Shown in pieces: positions 34,849 to 44,245 of a stretch of DNA of 64,000 nucleotides. The stretch covers positions 38,640-102,639 of the forward strand of contig NZ_RHHP01000045.1 in the NCBI RefSeq assembly GCF_003710815.1. Direction: 5' to 3'. The notes below the pieces were generated by a model that did not search any database, was not told the origin of the DNA, and saw only the letters and a list, made by a program, of their open reading frames with translations. Made by a program: the position numbers and the translations under genes. Source of the stretch: Brevibacillus centrosporus (GTDB lineage Bacteria > Bacillota > Bacilli > Brevibacillales > Brevibacillaceae). How positions within the stretch are numbered: position 1 is the first letter of the stretch; every line of letters starts with the position of its first letter.

Positions 34849-34893
34849 ACAAAAAAGCGCACCCCAAATTTTGGTATCATGGGGTGCGCTTTA
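34849..34893 (-). terminator. Intrinsic terminator after the epimerase gene
   Basis: On the minus strand AAAGCGCACCCCA and TGGGGTGCGCTTT form a 13-base-pair stem followed by TTTTTG. Confidence 0.88.
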
Positions 34894-34900
34894 TCCTAAT

Positions 34901-36010
34901 TCATTCAATTCTCGCAAACTGGCTGCTCAAACGATGTATAAGCTCCTCGTCTACATCCACACCTAATCCCGGCGATTCATCGAGAATCAGCTCATTTTTT
35001 TGATAGGTCAGTACTCCGAAGTCCTGGGAGAACATCAGGGGGCCAACCATTTCATTGGAGAAAATCATTTCTTTTGCAAGAGAGAGATGCGCTCCGGCAG
35101 CGGTCGCTATGGCGGATTCTACCATGGAACCGACCTGACAGCGCATTCCCGCCATTTCGGCTTGGGCAACCAGCTTGCATGCCGGATAGAGCCCCCCGCA
35201 CTTCATCAGCTTGATGTTGATTAAGTCTGCTGCCTGCTTGTCGATGATTTCACGCATTTCTTTTTCCCCGTGCAGCCCTTCGTCTACCATGACGGGAATG
35301 ATGGTCTTTCTTCTGACGTCTGCCAAGCCAAACAAATCGTCTGCTAGGACTGGCTGTTCGATCCATTCCATCTGACAATCCTCGACCTGCCTGAGTACCC
35401 GCATCGCCGTAGCTGCATTGCCCCAGCCCTGGTTGGCATCCACGCGCAGCTGGATGTCCTCGCCGATCGCCTCCCGCACAGCCCGAATTCGCTTCACATC
35501 GACAGCGGGGTCTGTACCCACCTTGATCTTGATGCTCGTATAGCCTTCGGAAACAGCATGTGCAGCTTGTCTTGCCATCTCTTCCGGTGCCAGGATGCTG
35601 ACGACACACGGAACCGTCAACGTCGCATGCGATTTGCCCCCCAGCAGATTGTAGACAGGCTGGTTCGCCGCTTTCCCCATGATGTCGTAGCAGGCAATAT
35701 CGATCGCTGCCTTTGCCGTCGGCGCGTGGTAAACCGCATTGGACATGAGCCGGTGAATTCTTTCGATATGGAATGGATTTTCTCCGATGAGCAAGGGCGC
35801 GATGTCATTTACCAGCATCTGATACGTGCTGGAAAAGGTCTCTCCCGTCACATGGGAGTCAGGCATGCCTTCCCCATACCCGATCACTCCTGTATCCGTT
35901 GTCATTTTTACAATAATACTCGGCAGCTCATGATACGCATCGTACGCCACGATAAACGGCCGCAGCAGGGGAAGCTGGGTCGCGAACACTTCGATTGATA
36001 CGATTTTCAT
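34901..36010 (-). CDS. Mandelate racemase/muconate lactonizing enzyme family, dipeptide-epimerase-like
   Basis: 369 residues. The enolase-superfamily catalytic set is present: SIKIKVG (KxK base near residue 165), RVDANQGWG and IEQPV (metal ligands), VDEGLH, and NIKLMKCGG carrying the second lysine. Members epimerise dipeptides such as L-Ala-D/L-Glu (YkfB) or cycloisomerise muconate. Close to a dppA gene and a peptide importer, a murein-dipeptide epimerase is the likelier role, but substrate specificity cannot be settled by eye. Confidence 0.85.
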   Translation of the reverse strand: MKIVSIEVFATQLPLLRPFIVAYDAYHELPSIIVKMTTDTGVIGYGEGMPDSHVTGETFSSTYQMLVNDIAPLLIGENPFHIERIHRLMSNAVYHAPTAKAAIDIACYDIMGKAANQPVYNLLGGKSHATLTVPCVVSILAPEEMARQAAHAVSEGYTSIKIKVGTDPAVDVKRIRAVREAIGEDIQLRVDANQGWGNAATAMRVLRQVEDCQMEWIEQPVLADDLFGLADVRRKTIIPVMVDEGLHGEKEMREIIDKQAADLINIKLMKCGGLYPACKLVAQAEMAGMRCQVGSMVESAIATAAGAHLSLAKEMIFSNEMVGPLMFSQDFGVLTYQKNELILDESPGLGVDVDEELIHRLSSQFARIE

Positions 36011-36117
36011 AAAATCCCTCCTCCGTTTTTTCTTCGGATGCTTCTGATTTCATAGTAGTCCATCTCGGTGGGGATGAAAAATGAGGTTGTCCAATGGTAA
36101 CTATTAAAAAAGCAAAA

Positions 36118-36156
36118 GAAAAAGACGATCTCGGACTTTACCGAAAATCGCCTTGC
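36118..36156 (-). terminator. Intrinsic terminator after the lysR remnant
   Basis: On the minus strand GGCGAT...ATCGTC with an inner CGG/CCG helix is followed by TTTTTCTTTT. Confidence 0.6.
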
Positions 36157-36887
36157 TCACACGCGAAATGTGGTCTGCTTGACCTCTTCCTCAATAATGA
36201 CGTCGCTGATCAGGGCGATGCCTGTTTGCGACAGGACGGCACGCTTGATCGCTTCCTCACTCCCGCATTCAATCGTGGAAGCAGGCTTGCACTGGATCTC
36301 GTCTAGACACTCTTTAATGACCCCTTCCAAGTCGTAGGTAATGAAGGGATATACCTGGAAAAGCTCAGAAGCGCTGCGGGACTTGACCATCTGCGGATGG
36401 GCGACAAGCACCAGATCCTCTTGATCAATCAAAATCTCCTCGATTCCCGGCCGATTGCACTTCCCGGCAACGATGCCAATATCCGCTTGGTTGGCCTCTA
36501 CCAGCTTGATCGTCTCCTTGCTGTTGTAGCAAAGCAGCTTCATCTGCACTTGCGGGTGAAGATTGAGGTAAATGCTCAGCAGCTGTGATAAATAGTAGCT
36601 GCAGTAAAATTCCGGCGCTGCTACGATCAATTTGCCGTTTGGCTTCTCCGCTCCAGCTCCTCCAGATTCTGAAACAGTTTGTCGGTATGCTTTTTCAAAA
36701 GCTTGCCTGTCGGGGTCAGAAAGGTCCGCTTCCCTACCCGGTTTAGGAGGGTGTGACCGATATCCCGCTCCAACGCCTGAATCTGCAAGGTAATGGTCGG
36801 CTGTGAGTAACGCAGGATTTCCGCCGCTTTTGTGAGGTTGAGACATTCTGCCACCACATGAAATGTCTTTAATTGACGAAGTTCCAT
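36157..36887 (-). pseudogene. Frameshifted LysR-family regulator
   Basis: The N-terminal winged helix (ELRQLKTFHVVAECLNLTKA) reads from ATG 36887 and stops at 36627 after NLEELERRSQTAN. The effector domain continues in another frame from about 36650 (EKPNGKLIVAAPEFYCSYYL). One missing G near 36648-36650 (CGG instead of CGGG) restores NLEELERE-KPNGKL. Even when repaired the protein is about 243 residues, some 45 short of a normal LysR, ending at TTFRV just before a terminator. It may be a true pseudogene or partly a sequencing artefact. Confidence 0.8.
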
Positions 36888-36928
36888 CTGCTTTCCTCTC
36901 TTTTTGTCTGGATCAGACCTAACAACAA

Positions 36929-36967
36929 AGCTGCCCCTAAGCCGAAATCGACCAAGGGACAGCCCAG
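36929..36967 (-). terminator. Intrinsic terminator after dppA
   Basis: On the minus strand GCTGTCCCT pairs with AGGGGCAGC, followed by TTTGTTGTT. Confidence 0.65.
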
Positions 36968-36970
36968 AGC

Positions 36971-37771
36971 TTACAAAACGAAAAACAAAAAGCGCAGCAC
37001 TTCCATGTAATCGTTCGTTTCAAACTCAACCGTCTTGTGACCCGTCTGTTTTGCACCCGGATAGAAGGAGCCGCTGTATGCATGATAATGCTCACGGAAA
37101 GCGATCTCGACACGGTAGGATTCCGGTAATTTCACCAGGTATTGGGAGAGGTCATCTCCCACAACGGCTTCGACCTGCTCCTTGATCTTCTTCAACGCCA
37201 GATCAGGATGAATGGATAGCGAAGCGTTGCCGATTCCTTCGCTCACTGGCACCGTTTTGATGTTTGGATTCAGCTTCTGGGCATCCTCACAAATCATCTT
37301 GTCACCCGTAGCAAGCAGGACGGGAACCCCTTTATACGCTGCGATGTACGTGTTGATCGTCAGCTCGCTGGCGATTTCCCCATTGATTTTGACATGCTCA
37401 TTTCGCATGTTCATGGTGTGCGCCAGAGGATTGCCGTTTTTGCCGCCTGCGGAGTGGTAGCCGATCAGGAAAACACCATCGAAGCTTTCATCCAAGCCTG
37501 CCATCATACTGAACGGATCATTGGTCCACCCACGCAAAATTCTGACTTGCTCGGGCAGCTTGGACGGATCCAGGTTGCGCGCAGTACTATGCGCGTCCTT
37601 TACGAGAATGTCTTCCACCCCAGCAGCGAGTGCTGCCTCGCACGCAGCATTCACTTCTTTGGTCATTTGCTCCGTAAAATATTTGCTGAATGATTTCTCG
37701 ATGTCTGCCTCGTTCCAGTTGGTAATGCCGGTGATGCCTTCGATATCGGCGCTGATGAACAGCTTCTTCAT
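36971..37771 (-). CDS. dppA: D-aminopeptidase DppA (peptidase family M55)
   Basis: 266 residues from the ATG at 37771, which overlaps the stop of the preceding gene (ATGA). The metal-binding N-terminus SADIEGITGITNWNE, DAHSTARNLD and GYHSAGGKNGNPLAHTMN are DppA landmarks. The zinc enzyme, a decamer in B. subtilis, cleaves D-Ala-D-Ala and related D-amino-acid peptides in the cytoplasm. It is the last gene of the importer operon. Confidence 0.93.
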   Translation of the reverse strand: MKKLFISADIEGITGITNWNEADIEKSFSKYFTEQMTKEVNAACEAALAAGVEDILVKDAHSTARNLDPSKLPEQVRILRGWTNDPFSMMAGLDESFDGVFLIGYHSAGGKNGNPLAHTMNMRNEHVKINGEIASELTINTYIAAYKGVPVLLATGDKMICEDAQKLNPNIKTVPVSEGIGNASLSIHPDLALKKIKEQVEAVVGDDLSQYLVKLPESYRVEIAFREHYHAYSGSFYPGAKQTGHKTVEFETNDYMEVLRFLFFVL

Positions 37772-38496
37772 ACAGATACCCCCTTTTGTTTGAAAACAAG
37801 AGATTCCTGAATAAACTGACGGAATAGCGCAAGGAACATCGGATGGCGCTTGGTCATGCATTCCGGATGCCATTGAACCCCTAGCAAGAATTGATCCTCC
37901 GTGCTTTCTACTGCTTCTACAATACCATCTTCTGAATAAGCTGTCGCTACGAGATTTGTCCCTAGATCCTTCACAGACTGGTGGTGAAAGGAGTTCGTAA
38001 AAATCCGCTCTTCTCCAAAGATTTCATAGAGCTTCGTGTCCTTTTTGATCTGTATGGAATGATAGAGTTCATCGGATGCCGTCTGCTTCGGATAGTGCCC
38101 CAGCGTACCCGGGATTTGGCTGTGGATATCCTGGTAGAGCGTTCCTTTTAAAGCGACGTTGATCAGCTGGATCCCCCGGCATATACCGAGGATCGGCATC
38201 TTTTGGTCATAGGCGCTTTTGAATAGGGAAAGCTCGTAGTCATCCCGGATAGATGATTGGGAGTGCAGCTCCTTGACCGGGTTCTCTCCATAGTAATAAG
38301 GAGCAATGTCATTTCCGCCGGTAAAAACAATCCCGTCTACTAACTCTATGTATTCCTCGTAGCTCGTCTTTTGATCCAGAATGGGAATGGTGACGGGAAT
38401 GCCGCCAGCCGCATAAATCGAATCCGTGTAATTTCGACTGACCGTGCTGTACATCGTGTCTGATAAATAGGTGGTAATGCCGATAACAGGTTTCAT
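37768..38496 (-). CDS. Class I glutamine-amidotransferase-like hydrolase (peptidase C26)
   Basis: 242 residues from the ATG at 38496 (GAGGGAG upstream). Catalytic Cys lies in LGICRGIQLINV and His-Glu in GVQWHPE. FTGGNDIAPYYYGE is typical of gamma-glutamyl-gamma-aminobutyrate hydrolases (PuuD) and related C26 enzymes. Between a peptide importer and dppA, cleavage of a gamma-D-glutamyl bond in murein peptides is an attractive guess. A polyamine-type substrate is the alternative. Confidence 0.87.
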   Translation of the reverse strand: MKPVIGITTYLSDTMYSTVSRNYTDSIYAAGGIPVTIPILDQKTSYEEYIELVDGIVFTGGNDIAPYYYGENPVKELHSQSSIRDDYELSLFKSAYDQKMPILGICRGIQLINVALKGTLYQDIHSQIPGTLGHYPKQTASDELYHSIQIKKDTKLYEIFGEERIFTNSFHHQSVKDLGTNLVATAYSEDGIVEAVESTEDQFLLGVQWHPECMTKRHPMFLALFRQFIQESLVFKQKGVSV

Positions 38497-38564
38497 GGCT
38501 CTGTCTCCCTCACGAGGGCAGGGCCGAAAAGCAGCTGCTCCCCGACCCTTCCTCATTCAAATGT

Positions 38565-40226
38565 TTATTCTACGTGCGCGTATTCAAAGATCGTGTGACC
38601 GATGTAGTTTTTCAGAACACCTTTGACATTTGGCTTCGCCAGGAACTGGTCTTCATAGAAGCGCAGCGGCATCAGAGGCATTTCGTCTGCCAGGATTTTT
38701 TCTGCCTTCGCATAGTTTTCCATCCGTTTTGCCTGGTCGGAAATTTTGCGGTTTTCGTCCAGCAATCGGTCGTACTCTGGATTGCTCCAGCGGATGTCGT
38801 CCGATGCGTTCACGCTCTCGAAAATATCAAGGTTTGTCATCGGGTCTGGATAGTCTCCTGTCCAACCATCGCTGGCGATGTTGAAGCTGCCGTTTTCGAT
38901 TTCATCCCAATACACTTTCGATTCGAAGGTTTCGATATTGACGTTTACACCCAGGTTTTGCTTCCACATACTTTGCAGGGCTTGCGCGATGTCTTTGTCG
39001 GACTGGCTCGCCATGACGATCATCGTGATCTCCGGAATTCCCTGGCCGTCTGGATAGCCTGCTTCTGCCAACAGCTTTTTCGCCTCGTCGACGTTTTCTG
39101 TGAACATGTTGCCTGCTACATCGCGGTATTCCTTGTCTTTTTGCACGCCGTCCGGAATCCCGTACGGAACAAAGCCGAATGCAGGTTTTTCTACAGATTG
39201 GACGATGCTCTTGATGATCTGCTCGCGGTTGATGGCCATGCTGAAGGCTTTCCGTACTTTGGCATCATCAAATGGCTTCTTGGATGCGTTGAAATCGAAG
39301 TACTGCATCCCGATACGAGGAACGGAGAAGAACTCAGGTGTGTTCTCGAATCGCTTCATCCCTTCTGGCGTCATGTTGTCGGATACTTGAATCTCGTCGT
39401 TCGTGTACGCTGCCAGCTCAGCCTCGCTAGACTCGATAAATACGATTTCCAGCGTATCCAGCTTCACTTTGTCCGCTTCGAGGTAGTTTGGATTTTTCTT
39501 CAGCACATATTTTTCTTTCGGCTTCAGCTCGCTCAGCACGAATGGCCCTGTGGTCAAATACGTCTCGGGAGATTTCGTCCAGCCTTCTTTTTCCACGGCA
39601 TCCTTGCGAACTGGATAATAAGCTGTTACGCACAAGAGCTCCAGGAAGTACGGAGTCGGGCTTTCCAGTGTTACTTCGAGCGTGGATTCATCCACGGCTT
39701 TTACACCTACCTCATCCGCCGATGCTTTCTTCTCGTTGTAGGCTTTTCCGTTTTTGAGGTAGTACAGGTAGAAGGCTGCACCGGAAGCGACATCCGGGTT
39801 CAGTACGCGTTTCCAGGAGTATTCAAAGTCCTGCGCGGTTACCGGCTTTCCATCGGACCATTTGGCATTTTTGTTGAGCTTGAAGGTGTACTTCGTTCCT
39901 GTCGAATCCAGCTCGTAGCTTTCTGCGAGGGATGGTACAGGTTTTTTCCCGGATTCATCGATTTTATAAAGGCCTCTAAACAGGTTTTGCAGCACGATGG
40001 AGGAACGCGCATACACGTTCAGTGTCGGGTCCATTTCCTCTGGTTCCTTGCTCAATGCATAAATAATTTTTTGCTCTACTGCCGGTTTTTCTGCTGTTGC
40101 CTGTGGAGCTGCCTGTTGCTGACCTTGTGGTGCCGTCGTGCCGGAGCTGCTGGAACTGCTGCAGCCTGCTGTGACGGATGTGATCGCCAAAAGTGCAGCG
40201 AGCACCAAGCCCATCTTCTTTTTCAT
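38565..40226 (-). CDS. Oligopeptide-binding lipoprotein, OppA/DppE-like (SBP_bac_5)
   Basis: 553 residues. The lipobox is TSVTAGC (Cys near 22), followed by a Ser/Gln-rich linker. The binding domain has KIIYALSKEPEEMDPTLNVY, QDFEYSWKRVLNPD and ASDGWTGDYPDPMTNLDIF, like OppA/MppA. It captures peptides for the permeases encoded upstream. GGGGGGA precedes the ATG, and a TATAAT-like box at about 40250 may give extra transcription. Confidence 0.93.
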   Translation of the reverse strand: MKKKMGLVLAALLAITSVTAGCSSSSSSGTTAPQGQQQAAPQATAEKPAVEQKIIYALSKEPEEMDPTLNVYARSSIVLQNLFRGLYKIDESGKKPVPSLAESYELDSTGTKYTFKLNKNAKWSDGKPVTAQDFEYSWKRVLNPDVASGAAFYLYYLKNGKAYNEKKASADEVGVKAVDESTLEVTLESPTPYFLELLCVTAYYPVRKDAVEKEGWTKSPETYLTTGPFVLSELKPKEKYVLKKNPNYLEADKVKLDTLEIVFIESSEAELAAYTNDEIQVSDNMTPEGMKRFENTPEFFSVPRIGMQYFDFNASKKPFDDAKVRKAFSMAINREQIIKSIVQSVEKPAFGFVPYGIPDGVQKDKEYRDVAGNMFTENVDEAKKLLAEAGYPDGQGIPEITMIVMASQSDKDIAQALQSMWKQNLGVNVNIETFESKVYWDEIENGSFNIASDGWTGDYPDPMTNLDIFESVNASDDIRWSNPEYDRLLDENRKISDQAKRMENYAKAEKILADEMPLMPLRFYEDQFLAKPNVKGVLKNYIGHTIFEYAHVE

Positions 40227-40310
40227 ACTCGTCCCCCCATTTTTGTAAATATTATATGAGCCGTCCCAAAAGAGACCGCATTCATATCGAGTGGAATGGA
40301 ATCTGCAGCG

Positions 40311-41294
40311 TTACTCAATCAGATGGCACGCCACCATGTGTCCATTTCCCATATCCCGCAGCTTGGGCGTTTCCTCTGCGCATTTGCTCATGGCATACGG
40401 GCAGCGCGTCCGGAACGTACAGCCGCTCGGCGGATTCATCGGGCTCGGTACGTCTCCCTGGAGGTGAATCCGTTCGCTTTGCTCGGCGGTATCCGGGTCT
40501 GCGATCGGGACGGCTGACAGGAGTGCTCGCGTATACGGATGCTGCATGTTCGTATACAGCTCGTTTACATCGGCGTATTCGACCAGACTCCCCAGGTACA
40601 TAACGCCTACTTTGTGAGAGATGTGTCGCACCATGGACAGGTCGTGGGACACAAACAAATAGGTCAGCCCAAATCGCTCCTGCAATTCCTCCAGCATATT
40701 GACCACCTGCGCCTGGATCGATACGTCCAGAGCGGAAATCGGCTCGTCACAAACGATAAACTCCGGTTCAACAGCCAGCGCCCGGGCGATGCCAATCCTT
40801 TGCCGCTGACCTCCCGAAAACTCATGCGGGTAGCGATTGAGGTGGTCAGCTTTCAGTCCGACCAGCTCGATTAGCTCTTTGACCCGATCTATCCGGTCTT
40901 TGCCCTGGTAGATGTTGTGTACAACCAGCGGGTCTCCGACGATCTCCGCGATGGTCAAGCGAGGATCGAGCGATGCGTACGGGTCCTGGAAAATCATTTG
41001 CATCTTTTTCCGGTACGGCATCATCTCTTTATGCTTCAAGCTGCTGATGGACTTTCCATCGTACAAGATATCTCCGCCGGTCGGTTCATACAGCTTCAGC
41101 AAGGTTCTTCCGATGGTTGATTTGCCACAGCCAGACTCTCCAACCAGCCCAAAGGTTTCCCCTTTCGAGATGGTAAAGCTCACGTCGTCCACCGCTTTCA
41201 GCAGGGTAGAGCTGCGGCCAAAAAAGCTTTTTTGCACTTCAAAGTACTTCTTCAGATTTCGTACCTCTACGAGACTTTGTTTGGCTTTTCCCAT
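40311..41294 (-). CDS. Oligopeptide ABC transporter ATP-binding protein, OppF-like
   Basis: 327 residues from the ATG at 41294, which shares one base with the stop of oppD (TAATG); GAGGTGA lies upstream. Walker A GESGCGKST, signature FSGGQRQRIGIARALA and Walker B FIVCDEPISALD are intact. The oligopeptide C-terminal extension (CTFRTRCPYAMSKC) is present. Confidence 0.94.
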   Translation of the reverse strand: MGKAKQSLVEVRNLKKYFEVQKSFFGRSSTLLKAVDDVSFTISKGETFGLVGESGCGKSTIGRTLLKLYEPTGGDILYDGKSISSLKHKEMMPYRKKMQMIFQDPYASLDPRLTIAEIVGDPLVVHNIYQGKDRIDRVKELIELVGLKADHLNRYPHEFSGGQRQRIGIARALAVEPEFIVCDEPISALDVSIQAQVVNMLEELQERFGLTYLFVSHDLSMVRHISHKVGVMYLGSLVEYADVNELYTNMQHPYTRALLSAVPIADPDTAEQSERIHLQGDVPSPMNPPSGCTFRTRCPYAMSKCAEETPKLRDMGNGHMVACHLIE

Positions 41295-42292
41295 TAGCTG
41301 ATCACCTCTTTCGCATGAGGAGCTGCTTTCGGGTGCATCAGCCAGCACGCCGCTTGATGCGTATCGGATAGTGAAATCTGCTGCGGAGGAAGCTTTTCAC
41401 AGATTTTCATCGCATGTGGACATCTGGCTGTAAATGCACATCCTTGCGGCGGCCGCAGCAAATCAGGCGGACTGCCCGGGATGGAGATGAGCTTTTTCTT
41501 CTCGCCCTCGGAAAATTGCGGAATCGAGCGAAGCAGCCCCCACGTGTATGGATGCTTGGGCTCATAAAAGATCTCCCGCGTCGTCCCCTGCTCGACAATC
41601 GTCCCCCCGTACATCACGACGATTCGGTTGCACATGTTCGCAATCACGCCGAGGTCATGGGTAATCATGACGATGGACACATCCATCTTGTTGCGAAGAT
41701 CGCGCATGAGGTCGAGAATTTGTGCCTGTATCGTTACGTCCAGCGCCGTCGTAGGCTCGTCGGCTATCAGCAGCTTCGGCGAACAGGACAGCGCGATGGC
41801 GATCATGACCCGCTGCCTCATCCCCCCGGAAAATTCGTGAGGATACTGCTTCAGCCTGCTTTCTGGGCTCGGAATTTCGACGGTCCGCAAAATTTCGATC
41901 GCTTTTTTTCGCGCCTCTTCCTTGGACAGCTTTTGGTGAATTCGCAGCGGCTCCATGATCTGCTCCCCGATCGTGAAGAGCGGATTTAATGAAGTCATCG
42001 GGTCCTGAAAGATCATGCCGATGTCATTTCCGAGCATTTTCCTCATGGCTTTTTGGTCTGTTTTGACAAGCTCGATCCCATCGAATAGAACGCTGTCCGC
42101 TTCCAGCTTGGCGTTGGACGGCAAAAGCTTTAAAAGAGAGAGCATCGACACGCTTTTACCCGAGCCGGATTCTCCTACGATGCCGATCGACTCGCCCTTG
42201 TTCACGTGAAAGGAAATACCCCGGACTGCCTGTACCTGTCCTGCTTCGATATGAAAGGTCGTTCTCAGATTTTGAACATCGAGTAATTTCAC
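41294..42292 (-). CDS. Oligopeptide ABC transporter ATP-binding protein, OppD-like
   Basis: 332 residues with Walker A GESGSGKSV, signature FSGGMRQRVMIAIALS and Walker B LLIADEPTTALDVT, plus the C-terminal extension with CAFTARCPHAMKIC. It pairs with the OppF-like ATPase encoded next, with which it is translationally coupled. Confidence 0.94.
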   Translation of the reverse strand: MKLLDVQNLRTTFHIEAGQVQAVRGISFHVNKGESIGIVGESGSGKSVSMLSLLKLLPSNAKLEADSVLFDGIELVKTDQKAMRKMLGNDIGMIFQDPMTSLNPLFTIGEQIMEPLRIHQKLSKEEARKKAIEILRTVEIPSPESRLKQYPHEFSGGMRQRVMIAIALSCSPKLLIADEPTTALDVTIQAQILDLMRDLRNKMDVSIVMITHDLGVIANMCNRIVVMYGGTIVEQGTTREIFYEPKHPYTWGLLRSIPQFSEGEKKKLISIPGSPPDLLRPPQGCAFTARCPHAMKICEKLPPQQISLSDTHQAACWLMHPKAAPHAKEVIS

Positions 42293-42305
42293 GTTAACAC
42301 CGCCT

Positions 42306-43283
42306 TTATTTCTTTAACCGCGGATCCAAGGCATCTCGCAGTCCATCGCCGATAAAATTCAGGGCAAACATCGTCACACTGATGGCAATAGCCGGGAACA
42401 GCATTTGATAAGGCTGGGTAAACAGAGTCGGGACCGCATCGTTTACGAGAGTCCCCCAGCTCGCCATCGGTACCTGAATCCCGATTCCCAAAAAGCTGAG
42501 AAACGCTTCCGTGAAGATCGCGGATGGAACGAGGAAGGTAACGGTTACGATAATGGGACCCATGCTGTTCGGAATCAGATGCTTGAACAAAATTCTCATG
42601 TTCGAAGAGCCTGTCGCCCTCGCTGCCAGCACGTATTCCTGATGCTTGAGCGTAATGACCTGAGAGCGAACCATGCGCGCTGTTCCGATCCAGTAGGTCA
42701 GCGACATGGCGAGCAGGATACTCTCAATCGTATTTCCCAGGAACATCATCAACAGAATGATGTAGAGCAAGTCCGGAACCCCGATCATGATATCGACAAT
42801 GCGCATCATCACCATGTCTACTTTGCCGCCTAAGTAGCCGGAAATTCCTCCATAAATAACCCCGATCACCAGATTGATCGCGGCAACTGCCACACCAATC
42901 GTCAAGCTGATTCTCGCTCCGTACATGGCACGGACGAAAATATCGCGTCCAAACTTGTCTGTCCCAAACCAGTGTTCACCGGATGGGCCTTGGTTCTGAT
43001 TCGCGATGTCCTGACCATCGTACGTGTACTGGGAAAGCCAAGGTCCGACGATCGCGGCGATGGCGATCACGACGATAATGAAAAGTCCGATCATTGCCAG
43101 CGGGTCTTTGCGAAACCGGCTCCATGCGTCCTGCCAGTAGGATTTGCTCGGTCTGGCGATGGCGTCCGTCTGCCGCGCGGAATCCTTTAGCCGGGTAAAA
43201 TCCTCATCGGGAAGATCTGCCCACGCCTGGTCCATATCGGACAAAGGAACAGCTCCCTCGCTCCTTTTCGCTGCGTAATTCAT
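42306..43283 (-). CDS. Oligopeptide ABC transporter permease, OppC-like
   Basis: 325 residues. A long cytoplasmic N-terminus precedes the first helix (about 63-85), then the typical GTDKFGRDIFVRAMYGAR segment and the EAA loop YVLAARATGSSNMRILFKHL. It ends in GDGLRDALDPRLKK. It lies between oppB and oppD with gaps of about 10-13 bases. Confidence 0.94.
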   Translation of the reverse strand: MNYAAKRSEGAVPLSDMDQAWADLPDEDFTRLKDSARQTDAIARPSKSYWQDAWSRFRKDPLAMIGLFIIVVIAIAAIVGPWLSQYTYDGQDIANQNQGPSGEHWFGTDKFGRDIFVRAMYGARISLTIGVAVAAINLVIGVIYGGISGYLGGKVDMVMMRIVDIMIGVPDLLYIILLMMFLGNTIESILLAMSLTYWIGTARMVRSQVITLKHQEYVLAARATGSSNMRILFKHLIPNSMGPIIVTVTFLVPSAIFTEAFLSFLGIGIQVPMASWGTLVNDAVPTLFTQPYQMLFPAIAISVTMFALNFIGDGLRDALDPRLKK

Positions 43284-43293
43284 CAGTCATCAC

Positions 43294-44220
43294 CTACTCC
43301 TCAATTTTTACTCGTTTATCGATAATGGCGTAGAGAATGTCTACGATAAAGTTCGAAATGATGATGAATATCCCGAGGAAGACTGTCAATCCGAGGATGA
43401 CGGAGTAGTCCCGGTCACTGATCCCTGATACGAAATCCCGGCCAATGCCTGGAATCGAGAAGATTCTTTCCACGATAAAGCTACCCGTCAAAAGTGCTGC
43501 CACGAGAGGTCCCAGATAAGTAACGATAGGAATGATCGCATTTTTGAGAGCGTGCTTGAAAATGACGCGGTATTCAGGAACGCCTTTGGCTCTAGCTGTC
43601 AGTATGTAGTCCTGGCGCATGACCTCGAGCATGCTGGAGCGCATCAGCCGGGCAATATAGGCGATCGGTCCAAAAGCCAAGCCTGCGACAGGAAGGATGT
43701 AGTGCTTCCAGCTAGACAGTCCGTAAGAAGGAAGCAGCTTCATCACAACGACGAATAAAAACAGCATCAAAACCGTCATGACGAAGTTCGGAATCGAGAT
43801 CCCGATGGTGGCGACGATCATGGAAAGCCAATCCGGCCACTTTCCTCTCTTGATCGCCGACGTGATCCCCAGCAGCATGCCGACGATGAGTGCGATGACA
43901 ATCGCGATCAAGCCCACTTTTGCAGAAACGGGGAAGCCGCGGGAAATCAGCTCGTTCACTGTGACATCTGACTGCTTGAAGGAAATCCCCAAATCCCCTT
44001 GGGCGATGCTCTTCAGGTAGTTCACGTACTGCACGCCTAACGGCTCATTTAACCCAAACTTCTCTTCCATTTTTTCCATTACGCTTTTCGGGACTTTTCT
44101 CTCCTCAGCGGGACTGAACGGTCCTCCCGGTACGGCGTGCATCAGGAAAAAGGTGATAGTGATGAGGACAAACATCGTAAGAATACTGGCAAAAAAACGC
44201 TTTACGATATAACCAGCCAT
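43294..44220 (-). CDS. Oligopeptide ABC transporter permease, OppB-like
   Basis: 308 residues with six helices. The AVPGGPFSPAEERKVPKSVM periplasmic segment is characteristic of OppB rather than DppB. The EAA loop is YILTARAKGVPEYRVIFKHA. It is the first structural gene of the importer, 25 bases after the regulator gene. Confidence 0.94.
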   Translation of the reverse strand: MAGYIVKRFFASILTMFVLITITFFLMHAVPGGPFSPAEERKVPKSVMEKMEEKFGLNEPLGVQYVNYLKSIAQGDLGISFKQSDVTVNELISRGFPVSAKVGLIAIVIALIVGMLLGITSAIKRGKWPDWLSMIVATIGISIPNFVMTVLMLFLFVVVMKLLPSYGLSSWKHYILPVAGLAFGPIAYIARLMRSSMLEVMRQDYILTARAKGVPEYRVIFKHALKNAIIPIVTYLGPLVAALLTGSFIVERIFSIPGIGRDFVSGISDRDYSVILGLTVFLGIFIIISNFIVDILYAIIDKRVKIEE

Positions 44221-44245
44221 CTCGAACCGAACCTCCTTTTTCGCA

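Noticed and set aside
36118..36156. Apparent continuation of the LysR reading frame beyond its TGA (ARRFSVKSEIVF)
   Set aside because: The stretch is a terminator hairpin with a T run; the matching residues are coincidental, so I do not call the TGA a nonsense mutation.
38574..40259. A 561-codon open frame on the plus strand antisense to the oligopeptide-binding protein gene
   Set aside because: It mirrors the real gene, has no family features or ribosome binding site, and is Phe/His/Arg/Cys-rich, as expected of a codon-bias shadow.
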